From NCBI RefSeq assembly GCF_000025845.1, contig NC_014014.1:186001-250000 (forward strand): a DNA stretch of 64,000 nucleotides, read 5' to 3'. This document shows, in pieces, positions 54,006 through 64,000 of this stretch (its first letter is position 1; each line of letters starts with the position of its first letter). Both the position numbers and the translations under genes were made by a program. The stretch comes from Mycoplasma crocodyli MP145 (lineage in GTDB: Bacteria > Bacillota_I > Bacilli_A > Mycoplasmatales > Metamycoplasmataceae). Under the pieces are notes generated by a model that was given only the letters and a program-made list of their open reading frames with translations, was not told the DNA's origin and made no database searches.

Positions 54006-56259
54006 GATTATAAAATTTAACCAATCTTCTTATTTAAGAAGTTTTTGAAAAGTTCCATATCTTGTTTGATTCAATAACTTAGATGATAACTTTAATTCAT
54101 TAATTAAATCATTATATCCAGATTATGAACCTGTTGAATTAGATGATGATGACGAAGATGAACAAAACTCATTTTGAGATTTAGAATTTCTAGAAGATGG
54201 TTCTGAACTAAATAATGATTCAATTGAAATTCAAAACAAATTATTTGATGAATATGTTGATCAATTTATTAAATACTATCAAAATAAAAATAATATTGAC
54301 CATAAAAAAGTCAAGTATGTTTCATTGAAACAAAATACTGAAGGTAGAAGCAATCAAACCCTTGAATTTTATAAATCTAAAGATGTTGATCTTATTGTTA
54401 ATCCAGTTTTTTCTAAAACCTTTAATATTAAAAATAATGAAGTTTTAGCTAATGCATCATTTCCTTTATATGACAAAATAAATAAAAAAATTATTATGCT
54501 TTCTTTTTCATCAACCTCTAAAATGGAAACTGCGTTCAAAGCAAAATTCTACTTTGATTTACTTAGAGATTTAAATATACCAGTTGACAACATTTCGTTG
54601 GTTCTTCAAAATCCTTATCCTAATTCAATCATTAAAAAAGGAAAAGTTGATTTTATTGAAACTTATTCATGTAGAACGGTTCAAAGTAAAAAGGTTTCAG
54701 ATAATAAATTTGTTGATGCTTTATTTAATTCTGGTGATGTTTTATGAAAAGATGAATACACAAATCAACCGGCAACCTTCTTAACTTTTTGTAAAAACTC
54801 TACCTTTCATAAATCATTTGGTCCAACAACAAAAAAAGCTGACAATCAATTAGGATTTAATTTAATGTGATCAAAAACACTTTTTAGTGAAGAAAAAATT
54901 GAAAGTATGATTAATGTTATAAACATGCCTAATTATAAAAATGTAATTGAGCAAACAATAGATTTTTATATTGACTCATTTGAAAAAAATACAGCTTTGA
55001 AAATAAAAGATTATTTACGTGAAAAAGAACTTTCAAATGATTATACAAATCAAACAATTGGTTCTTCATTCTCGTTTTGTACCTCGGACAATAATCTTGA
55101 ATCAAAAATCAAAAAACATTTGTTTACACTATATTATGGAAATATATATGGTGATTATAGTACTAATTTATATCGTCAAGGTCTAAAAGATAAACTAGCA
55201 AAATCATATCATTTTATAAACGGAAATTATTCTTCAAACAACGAATATGTCTTGGAATGCAATTCACTTTTTAATAAACAAAAAAATTGAATTAATTTTC
55301 ATGCTCTAAATATTATCAAAAAGATTCATGTTAAAAACGCAAGAACTATTTGATATGACTATGAAGGTTTTTCATCTCCAATTCCTCTAATTGATAATTT
55401 AGGAGGACATAAGCAATTAATTAATCAAGTTTCAATAATAGAAACAATTAACGGAAGAACTACCAATATAATAAATACGGTTGTTGACCCACTCAAAGAA
55501 TTAAAGTTAGTTAATCTTGCTAAGGTATTGATTTCCATTTATTCTGAAAAAGCAACAAATTATGTTGTTTTTAACAAGTCATATGAAAATACTAGAAACG
55601 AAGAAATGCTTAAATTGATTAAGCAAAACTATTTTTCAGATTTCAATAATAGTGAAACTATTGAACTTAAAGAATATATAAATTCAATAGGTGGAATAGA
55701 AAAATTTGAAAACATTGTAATGTGAATTAATAATAACACTATTGATTTAGCCCAATGTTTTCAAATTTCAACAAAAATCCCAGGAACAGATTCCTCTTAT
55801 TCAGTTGCTCACTTTTTTGATTTTGATAATGATAAAATCATTGATAAAGGAACGGAAAAAGATTCTTTTAATTTAATTAAACTTCAATTGATTTTTTTAA
55901 AGGAATTAAAATATAAATATAGTATTAAAAAAATAGAAAAACTCATTACTAAACAAAATTTAGATCTTAAAACAAAGATAACTCCATATAGCGAATTGGT
56001 TGTTAAAAATGGTTCGACAGCAATGGCTGAAGCTATAGCTAGATATGCAGGAATAACTGGTGATAACGTTTGAAATGATACATGTGTAAACTTAAAAAAA
56101 TATTGCGAAAACGACGTTAAAGCCATGATAATGGTTTACGAGTTTATTATGTTTCTTTTTAGAAGCACAGGATTTGATGTTGATAAATATGAATATCAAT
56201 TACTTGATGAAAATCTTGAGTATGCATTAAACGAGCAAAATAAACTAATAATTCAATAA
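53992..56259 (+). CDS. DUF2779 protein with a DEDD-type exonuclease domain
   Basis: 755 residues; many TGA Trp codons. N-terminal half has an acidic loop (ELDDDDEDEQ) and a segment RSNQTLEFYKSKDVDLIVNPVF reminiscent of a nuclease-associated fold with a YNFDFIK-like strand. The C-terminal half begins with TIWYDYEGFSSPIP, where DYE stands at the D-x-E site of RNase H-fold 3'-5' exonucleases, and ends with YCENDVKAMIMVYEF, the Y-x3-D site of DEDDy enzymes. Starts at ATG 53992 within the YqaJ-like gene. Likely DNA or RNA exonuclease; role unknown. Confidence 0.8.
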
Positions 56260-56277
56260 TTAAATAAAGAGGTAAAT

Positions 56278-58023
56278 ATGCTTAAATTGATATTTTCAAA
56301 TGAACTAGAAAATGATGATTTTATACATGATGTTTTGAAATTAAATAAACAATTAAAATTAACAAGCGATGATGTTAACAATAGAAAAATTAGTTTTTTA
56401 TTACTTTTTGATAAAAAAAAGATAATTGGTTTTACAAGTTTTATTTTTATAAACGATAGGTATGATTTTAAAGAAATAGAAAAATTAGAAAAAAATATTG
56501 TTGATTATCTAAAATCTAAATCAATATTAATTACAAATACATTTTTATTGGAGGAATTTAGAAACGGTGGTCTTGCTGATTTAATGTTTTCAAAATTATA
56601 TAATACCTTTTGTGGTCAAGGAATTAAATCATTCCGTGTTCAATCAGATTTTGATGAAGAAATTAATTTTTACAAATCAAAAAACTTTATTAAAAGTGAG
56701 ACAAATAAAAACTTGTTAGAATTAATAAACATAAAAGTAAAAGAACAAAGAAAATTGGTTAATGATAGTTATTTTCTTATACCGTTTAGATTTATTGGTT
56801 ATAACATTGAATTTCCTAATAGAAAATATAAGCAAGATGAAATGATAATAAAAACACTAATTGATGATTTAGACTATAAATCAAAATATGAATGTGATGC
56901 TAAATATAGTGAAAAAATTGAAAGAATAATTTTAGATTCAGTTGATTTAATGGTGTTTACTAATGATTATCCACCAATTAGAGAAAATACAAAAAATGGT
57001 ATTTTAACTGTAACTAATGAAGTACAAGAAAATATCATACAAACTATCCCATTAAATGTTGTTATATCATTTAGTGAATCGACAAAACTAGGCTCTATAT
57101 TCTTAATATTGAAAAATAATGATGCAGATATTTCAAGAATATTACATCAATTTAGTTCTGGCATGTTTTATATAAAGCATGGTGTTAATATATTCACTTC
57201 AGATTTTTATTTTGAAAAGAATTATAAAATAAAATTTTTAGGTCCTGCAAAAAGCTTATTGTGTTTTGGAAAAAAACCTGATGAAAAGATAGTTAAAAAT
57301 CTTTTAGCGGCTGAAAATGCAGAAAGTGATGTCGGTTCATACAATATTCTTAGTCCGATGATTAAACAAAATCTTACAGAAAATATTGCACAGTATGATT
57401 TTTATGAAGCTTACATATCAAGAAGATCATTTATTTTGTGTTTTGATTATTTCTCTGAAATTGATTTTCTTGCTAATATTGATACGGAAAATTATACTTT
57501 ATTTATTCTTGAACAATTGATGTTTAAGGAAGCTTCATTATTAAATACGATTTTACTTATACATGAAGGAATGATAAACTCAAAGAAAAAAAACAAATTG
57601 ATAGCCATTGAAAAAATGAATAAAGAATTTGGAAAAACTCTTTTATATCAATCAAATGTTTTTAGATACTCAGTAGTTCAATATTTAGCTGATTTAATTT
57701 CAGAAAAATTTGAACATAAAAAATTAGAGGAATTAAGTAAGGGCTCTCAACAATATATTGAACATTTAGTACAAATACAATCTGCAAGATCTTCAAAGAA
57801 AAGTGCGTTAATTTTAAATGTTTTTGCAACACTTTTATCTATTGCTAAAACAGCAACAATAGGTTATAACTTTTGACAATATTTTAACAAAACCATTTCA
57901 TTAAAAGATTTAATCATTTCTGTTTCTTCGTTAGTTACTTTCTTACTCGTTTTAATAATTATAGTTATCTTGTTAAATAAGAAAGTATTTAATACAGAAA
58001 ATAAAAACCTCTTCAAAAAATAA
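56278..58023 (+). CDS. Membrane protein with N-terminal acetyltransferase-like region
   Basis: 581 residues; one TGA Trp codon (57874) before the last helix. Residues ~1-145 resemble a GNAT acetyltransferase: KKKIIGFTSFIFI, a long helix, LEEFRNGGLADLMFSKLY at the acetyl-CoA motif A position, and EEINFYKSKNFIKSE at the end. The middle (150-490) is not recognised. Two membrane helices stand at the C terminus (about 508-530 and 541-563) after a charged helical region. It is 18 bases after DUF2779 with GAGG, in the same operon as the two nucleases. Confidence 0.65.
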
Positions 58024-58024
58024 A

Positions 58025-58051
58025 AAAAGTTGCTTGGCAACTTTATTTTTT
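58025..58051. terminator. Bidirectional terminator between the nuclease operon and rpsT
   Basis: AAAGTTGC-TTG-GCAACTTT, perfect 8-bp stem with A-run and T-run on its sides, between convergent genes. Confidence 0.8.
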
Positions 58052-58052
58052 G

Positions 58053-58313
58053 CTATTTGTTCTTGTTAACAAAAGTGTCTAAACGTGATTGTTTTCTAGC
58101 ACCTTTATTTGGGTGAAAAACACCTTTTTGAACAGCTCAAGCAATTTTAGAACTTGCATTTGCTACAAATTCCATTGCTTTTTCATCTTTAGCTAAGACA
58201 GCTTCTCTAGCTTTTCTAATTGCTTTTTTAACTTGAGATTTAATAGCGTTATTTCTAACTCTAGCTTCTTCCATTTTAGCAATACTTCTTATCTTAGATT
58301 TAATATTTGCCAT
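58053..58313 (-). CDS. rpsT: 30S ribosomal protein S20
   Basis: 86 residues; one TGA Trp codon. All-helical basic protein: MANIKSKIRSIAKMEEARVRNNAIKSQVKKAIRKAR at the start, and the conserved KGVFHPNKGARKQSRLD block near the C terminus. GGGGGTAGATATG gives the ribosome-binding site. Stop is TAG, rare in this window. Confidence 0.96.
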
Positions 58314-58448
58314 ATCTACCCCCTTTTTCTGTTAATAACTTTCGTTATTGAAAAATCTTTACTATTATAGCATATTAGTTATATTATTTTAATAATATTT
58401 TTTAACTTAAAACACAAAATTTATATAAAAAACTAAGAACTTTAATTC

Positions 58449-60173
58449 TTAATTTTTTGTTTGTCTATAGTAGTAATTATTTATTAGTGAAAGGAGTTCA
58501 TCATCAACTGGTTTAATACCTTCATGTTGAAAGTTTTTATGAAGTTTATCCTTTTCGATATCAATTTCATAAATAGCGAATGCTACATCGTCAAAATTTC
58601 CTTCTTCATCTATGAAATAGTTGTTTTTGAGTAGTTCATAATCGAGATAATTTGTTGCTGTGTAGTTAATTAAATCAAAGTTTTCTAAGTTTGAATATTT
58701 ATCAAATAAATCATTTGCATTTGATGAAATGTTAATATATGATAATTTTATTAAAGTTTCTTCATCGCTTATTTTGAGTACTTTTACCAATTCTTTAAAG
58801 TAATCTTCATTTTCTAATTTAAACTTATCAATTCATTTCGATTTGCTACCAACTTTATAATATTTTTTAATTAAATTAAAAAGTTGGTTGTATCAATCTT
58901 CGCTCTTTTTAACATTAAGTTTTTTAAATTCATTTTTCGTAAAATCCTTATAAATATTGAATTGCGATTCATATAATAATTTTTCAGTATTTCATTCCGG
59001 ATGTTCATTTGATAGTTTGGCTAAGTATCCACTATTTTTATAAACACCTGAGTTTAATGTTTTATAAACTTGATCTTCTACACCTTGTGAAATATTATTA
59101 ACTATAACGAATCCGTCGACTAGTAAAATATTTTTTGAAGGCTTAACCACTTTTAGAGTTCCTTGTTTAACATTAGCATAATTATCTTCTGAATAATGTC
59201 CATCCAATGCATCACCATTATACATAATAGCTGCTTGAGCGTTTTCTTTATTAGGATCAAGAATGGAATTTAACAATTCTTGTCCATCTCCCTTAAAAGT
59301 AATGTTTCCATTGCTCTTAATATCATAACCGGTACTATCATGAATTAAATCACCGAAGTTTTTTATTAATCTTTGATATGTTAAATTTGTTACTAATCCA
59401 CTAAATTCTGCATCTGTTCTTTTGCTATTATTAATTGTCAACTCGTAAGCTGAACCGTATAACATGTTATCTCTTAATGCATCAGTCATATAAAAGTGGT
59501 TAAAATTATTCTTTTTTAAAGTATTAAATAAATTAAACATTGAAAACTTATCTTCAATTTTATAATTTGGGTTAATTGTTTTAAGATTATTTTCTAATAA
59601 TTCATTCGTAAGTACAAAATCCTTATTTTCAGTTTTAGAAGAATTATAAGCCATAACTGCATCTTGAGTATAGTAAGGAACAAAATACTTTCACAAATGA
59701 GCATTAAGTTCATGACCTTCTATATCAGTTCTTAAAAATTCATCATAACTTGTTAAGTGTTTTCATATAATAGGAGTATAAGTTTTTTTAAGAATTTCTT
59801 CTAGATGATTATCATCTCTTACTTTAAAACCTAGATTTAAGAACTTTTCGAAATTTATAGGTTTTAAAATCTTTTTTCTTATTAAAGTTACTGCTTGAAA
59901 ATCACTTCCTATTCCTGCTACTGTTCTATTGTTAACAACAGCTTGAGTGAATTCGTTAATTTCTGAAAATTGTTTATAGTCAAAATCCTTAGAAAGTTTT
60001 TTTATGTTTTCTCTAGACATGTAAGACTTATAATTGTAAAAACTTGGCTTATAACTATTAGCAATTTTGTAACCTAATGCTCCAAATAAAAGGGCAAAAA
60101 GTAATACTATACTAGAAATAAAAGCAAGTATTTTTGAGTTTATTTTAAATTTAAATCGATGGCCTTTTTCCAT
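58449..60173 (-). CDS. potD: PotD-like polyamine-binding protein, copy 1 (anchored)
   Basis: 574 residues; about ten TGA Trp codons. N-terminal cytosolic basic stretch, one membrane anchor (about residues 14-36) without lipobox, then an extracellular binding protein. Conserved with copy 2: FYNYKSYMS, KQFSEINEFTQAVVNNR, AGIGSDFQAV and NILLVDGFVIVNN, in the positions of a spermidine/putrescine-binding protein, where the second half has ITFKGDGQELLN and AAIMYNGDA as ligand-site strands. It is longer than typical PotD (about 350) because of a helical C-terminal extension (about residues 400-530). Eleven bases after copy 2, same transcript. Confidence 0.8.
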
Positions 60174-60184
60174 TATTTCCTTAT

Positions 60185-62062
60185 TTATGATCTAGTTTTT
60201 TCATAGTAATAAAAACTCATGTTGCTAAATAAATTATCGCTCACAGGTTTCAATCCTTTATGTTCTGTTTTGTCGTCAATTTTATACATATTAAGAGCTA
60301 TTTCATCAACTGAACCATCACCGTTATAGAAGTAATTTCTTGCTATGAAATTATAATCAACTGATAGAGTAGGAACGTAGTTAATAAAGTCAAAATTATT
60401 AATTGTCAAATATTCTTTTTGTCATAAATTCTTCTTTCACTCTTTTTGATCACTTTCATAATTAGGCATTTTGCTTCAAGCTAAATCGTTTGTGATATTT
60501 TGAGCAATAGTTTCAATTATTTCGTCTTTGTTTGACTTTAATAACTCTTTATTTTCTTGCAATTCATTTTTTAAATAAATAACCATAAGTGCTTGTAATA
60601 TAGATAAATTGGTAAAATTATTTTCTATTTCATTAGCAATATTATTAATTATTTTGTAATTAAGATCTTTGTTTTTATTTAATTCATTCAATATAAATTC
60701 TTTAATTAAATCGGCATCCTGATTTATTTGCTTGTCATTCAAATCTCTCTTTTTACTTATTACATCCAATATTTCATTTAAAAATATTGTAATACTTTCA
60801 AGAGAAAATTTAGAAATATTATTATCTAAAAATAAATCATTTAATTCATTAATTTTAAAGTCTATATAATATTTATCTAGCGCTTTCTGAATAGCTTCTT
60901 TTGTGTTTAAGTTATTATTAGTTTTATAAACATATGGTAGTGACACATTTTTGTAAATACTTTTTGATAAAGTTTCAGCGTATTTATCAATACTTTCTTG
61001 TGAGTTATACTTTGAAAAAACAACACCATCAACAAGTAAAATATTTTTCAAAGGTCTTACTGCTCTTATAGCACTTCCGTCTTCAACACTTGAAAAATTA
61101 TCTGATGAATAATAAGCATCAATAGCATCGCCATTGTACATTATAGAAACATTTGTTTTCGTTTCTGGATTAATTAATTCATTTAGTAATTCTAAACCAT
61201 CACCTTTAAAGTTGATTTGTTTGGTATTTCGAATATCAAATCCTGTTCCATCTTTTATTAAGTCTATGTAGTTATCAATAAGTTTTTTGTATGTGCTAGA
61301 ATTTACCTTTCCAGTAAATTCTTTATCACTTCTACTTAAGTCATCGAGATTTAATTCATATCCAGACCCAAACATCATGTTATCTCTCATAGCATCAGTA
61401 ATTATTCAATTGTTGTACTTTTCTAATGATAATTTCTTCATTATATTAATCATTGAATATGGAGATGAACCATTAATTTGTTCTTTAGAAAAGTCAATTT
61501 CTTGATTTTCTTCATTTAATGAATCTGGTTTATTTTTTAAAATATTATAGGCAATTAAAACATCTTGAGAATAGTAAGGCATAAAATACTGTCATAAATG
61601 TTTTTTTTCTTGGAATGGTTTACCGAAAAAATCAGTTGTTAAATATTCGTCATAACTATTTATGTGATTTCATATTTCTGGTCTTATAATCGTTTTAAGA
61701 GCGCGCTCATAATCTTCCTCTTTTAAATCAGGAATATTAAGAAGCTTTGAGTAATTTATTTTGTGCAATTCATCTTTTTTTATCAATTGAACTGCTTGGA
61801 ATTCACTTCCTATTCCAGCTACTGCTCTATGGTTTACAAGAGCTGTTGTGAATTCGTTTATTTCAGAAAATTGTTTATATTCAAAAGTTTTAGACAATTC
61901 ATTAACATTATCTTTAGACATATATGATTTATAGTTATAAAAAGCCGGTTTAAAATTGTTCTTACTTTTAAAAGTTGCTGTTGTAACTAATATAGTAACA
62001 AGCGAGGTGATAAAAACAAAAGGAAAAAGAAACTTTAATATTTTAGATTTTATTTTAATCAT
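60185..62062 (-). CDS. potD: PotD-like polyamine-binding protein, copy 2 (anchored)
   Basis: 625 residues; many TGA Trp codons. Same plan as copy 1: basic N terminus, one membrane anchor (about residues 10-32), then FYNYKSYMS, QFSEINEFTTALVNHR, GIGSEFQAV, INFKGDGLELLN, VSIMYNGDAID and NILLVDGVVFS. It carries a larger helical, Leu/Asn-rich insertion (about residues 370-520) that copy 1 lacks or has in another form. The ATG overlaps the potC stop by 8 bases. A TTG three codons upstream is an alternative start. Confidence 0.8.
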
Positions 62063-62939
62063 TTTTATCAATTATTTCAGTTAAATTTGTATCTTGTAAA
62101 TTATTTGTGTTGTAATTTGAATTAAGTTTCTTCTTATTTTTGTATAGTTTTTTTGTTGTTTTAGCTTTAAAAGCCACATAAACAATATTACCTAAAATGG
62201 TAAAAGTAAGTAGTATTGCACCTATTACTAAAGCTCATGGTTCAAAAGCACCTTCATATAATTTAAGTCCCAATGTTGATGTATTAGAAACTGTTCTTGT
62301 AATAATAAAGTCATCAAAACTTAAGAATGATGATACTAAAGCAACCATTATAATTGAAGGCATCATATAAATAAAATAAGTTTTAAATCATGATTTTATT
62401 TTTGAATAGCCAAGATCTTGACTTGCTTCATAAAGATTTAGATTAAATTTTTCGCTACGAGGATACATTAGAGATATTCCATATGGTAAAGCCATAATTG
62501 TATGACCGATTATTGCTCTTCATAGTCCTTCACTGTCTGACGCAATCACTCCAAAAAATAGTGCAAAAACCAAAACTAAACCAATGGCTGTAATATTGTC
62601 GGGATTAATTAAAGGTATATTTGCAGTACTTGTTACCGTACCTCTAATCATTTTGTTTTTTTGTCTATATAGAGCAAATACAGTAATAAGTGAAAGTGTA
62701 ATAACTAACAACGAAACCACAACAGCAATTATAATTGAATTTATAAGAGCTATATCTCTTCCCTGAGCAAAAAGCGTTTGTCATTGTTTTAAAGAAAATT
62801 TATTTCATGTAGTTAGAAATCCACCTTTATTAGGATTAGAATTAAATGAAAAAACTGCTCCTACAACAAGTGGTATATAAAAAAGGCTAAGTAGAATATA
62901 AACGTACGAACGTTTAAAAAATTCTTTAAATTTATTCAT
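62055..62939 (-). CDS. potC: Spermidine/putrescine ABC transporter permease PotC
   Basis: 294 residues, six membrane helices; several TGA Trp codons. The permease signature loop that contacts the ATPase, EASQDLGYSKIKSWFKTYFIYMMPS (EAA motif), lies near residue 190; GHTIMALPYGISLMYP precedes it. C-terminal tail of about 45 residues is hydrophilic. ATG overlaps the end of potB by 8 bases. Confidence 0.93.
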
Positions 62940-63774
62940 AATTAGCTCCTTTCTTAAATTTGAAGAACAATTTTGGAAGAAGCAATATTAAACTATATAT
63001 ACCTATGAATAAGGCTGATACAACAATTACAAGTGAACTACCTTTACTTAAATCATATTTGTTTCCAGGGTTAATAGTTTTTGTTATGATATCTCCAATC
63101 ATTTGGTTTTGGCTACCGTCAGGAAGGAGTTTTGCACTAATAATAAATGTTGTAGCACTACTTAAAAATATCATTCCAAAACCACTTAAGATAGCTTTAA
63201 GAGCATAAGGTATAATAACTTTTACCATAGTTTTTGCACTTCCATTTCCTAAATCATGGCTAGCTTCTATAATGTTACCTGGCATGTCTTTAAGTACTGT
63301 ATAAAGCGGCATAATCATAAGTGGAAGGTTTAAATAAGTTAGACCAACTATTAAAAATCATTCTTTATTAAGAGCGTTATCGTCAAAGATATTTACAAAC
63401 AACGTTCTTAAAGAATAAACTCTAGCTATTGTGAAAATAGCCATTGGACTAAGCATTAAAGACATAGCATAAATTTGGAATATTTTAGATTTTGATGATG
63501 AAACAAAGTAAGCATATGGGAATCCTAAAACCAAGCACAATATAGCAGAAATAATTCCTACTCTTAAGCTTCTTGAAATAATATTTCAGGTGCTTAATGC
63601 TTTTAATAACTCTCAATTATCTGAATAACCTTGTTCACTTTTTTGTGGACTAAAAGCATTTATAATAATAAGAATTATTGGTAAAAGAATTAATAATAAA
63701 GCAACAACAAAATAAGGTATTAATAACATTAATCTTTTATTGTTAAGTACTTTTTCTTTAATTTTTGAATACAT
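62932..63774 (-). CDS. potB: Spermidine/putrescine ABC transporter permease PotB
   Basis: 280 residues, six membrane helices. Begins MYSKIKEKVLNNKRLMLLIPYF, and has the family EAA motif EASHDLGNGSAKTMVKVIIPYAL near residue 175 and LSSATTFIISAKLL after it. Two TGA Trp codons fall in the loop after helix 1. Start ATG 63774 lies 17 bases inside the end of potA, so the two are translationally coupled. Confidence 0.93.
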
Positions 63775-64000
63775 TAGAAGAATAATCTCACTTTACATCT
63801 TTGTTCATCAAATGAATTGAATCAATTGTTCAACTTAAATAAACTTTTTCATTTAAGTCAAATTTTTTAGCTGTTTCAACATATATATCATTGTCATCAT
63901 CTATATTTACTTTTAAGTAATAATAGCTACCTTTATAAGAAATTTCTTTTATCACTCCCTTGATTTTACCTTTTGTTTTAGTAGTTTGATTTGTTATGTC
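63758..64000 (-). CDS. potA: Spermidine/putrescine ABC transporter ATP-binding protein PotA, C-terminal end only
   Basis: Only the last 80 codons are in the window. They form the C-terminal TOBE-type beta domain of a PotA/MalK-class ATPase (KGKIKGVIKEISYKGSYYYL, then KVYLSWTIDSIHLM), with two TGA Trp codons. The nucleotide-binding part lies beyond the right edge. Its gene order potA-potB-potC-potD is the classic one. Confidence 0.82.

Noticed and set aside
63640-63790. Apparent frameshift near the start of potB
   Set aside because: A recount of the bases showed the frame is continuous from ATG 63774; the shift came from a miscount at a line boundary.

Overview
The window comes from a wall-less, AT-rich Mollicute (Mycoplasma sensu lato). 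The main evidence is that UGA must be read as tryptophan: most long genes here (ptsI, alaS, leuS, lon, pcrA, asnS, the pot genes) contain several in-frame TGA codons at positions where the family has Trp, and all genes below are merged across them. Membrane-anchored lipoproteins with a Mollicute lipobox, compact overlapping operons, 5S rRNA genes away from 16S/23S, and PTS-based sugar uptake fit the same picture. Gene content (a YqaJ-like nuclease beside a DUF2779 exonuclease, a LemA/DUF3137 pair, a pot operon with PotD-like anchored proteins) suggests the Mycoplasmopsis/Metamycoplasma side of the family; species cannot be named from the sequence alone.

Layout. 1-5 kb: 3' part of lspA, ptsI, two paralogous membrane/coiled-coil proteins and two tandem 5S rRNA genes, each with its own promoter. 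5-10 kb: an RpiR-type regulator divergent from three unknown membrane genes and an ascorbate-type PTS (IIA, IIB, IIC). 10-13 kb: thiI with an EzrA-like gene. 13-20 kb: whiA, a small membrane protein, infC-rpmI-rplT with a structured leader and an AUU start codon, mnmA, alaS, ruvX and a membrane-anchored unknown. 20-30 kb: greA, hpt, an ABC-2 exporter, upp, an ECF-type S component, leuS with a degenerate editing domain, and lon. 30-39 kb (minus strand): a dimethylargininase-like hydrolase, degV, a large membrane protein with a possible degenerate GGDEF-EAL layout, pcrA, an RDD protein, a glycosyltransferase and asnS. 39-46 kb: a glucose-type IIBA protein, tRNA-Gly, lemA and a DUF3137 gene with a decayed duplicate of its end, mscL, an Smr protein, a cysteine hydrolase, mutM, tsaC, a CxCxxC miniprotein and a NagB-like protein. 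46-49 kb: deoD-deoA-deoC and a phage-type dNMP kinase. 50-53 kb: two related surface lipoproteins. 53-58 kb: a nuclease/exonuclease/membrane-protein operon. 58-64 kb (minus strand): rpsT and the polyamine transporter potA-potB-potC with two PotD-like proteins.

The genes describe a scavenging lifestyle. PtsI feeds phosphate to at least two sugar systems here. Nucleosides are split by DeoD and DeoA, deoxyribose phosphate goes to glycolysis through DeoC, and free bases are salvaged by Hpt and Upp. Polyamines are imported by Pot. Translation and tRNA modification genes (alaS, leuS, asnS, mnmA, thiI, tsaC, infC, rpmI, rplT, rpsT) are spread through the window. No insertion sequence, CRISPR array or restriction-modification system was recognised. 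A recurring theme is proteins that keep a family's fold pattern but lack its key residues: the LeuRS editing domain, a IIB domain without its cysteine, a YugP-like protein without HExxH, a NagB-like protein without its motifs, and the GGDEF/EAL-like protein.
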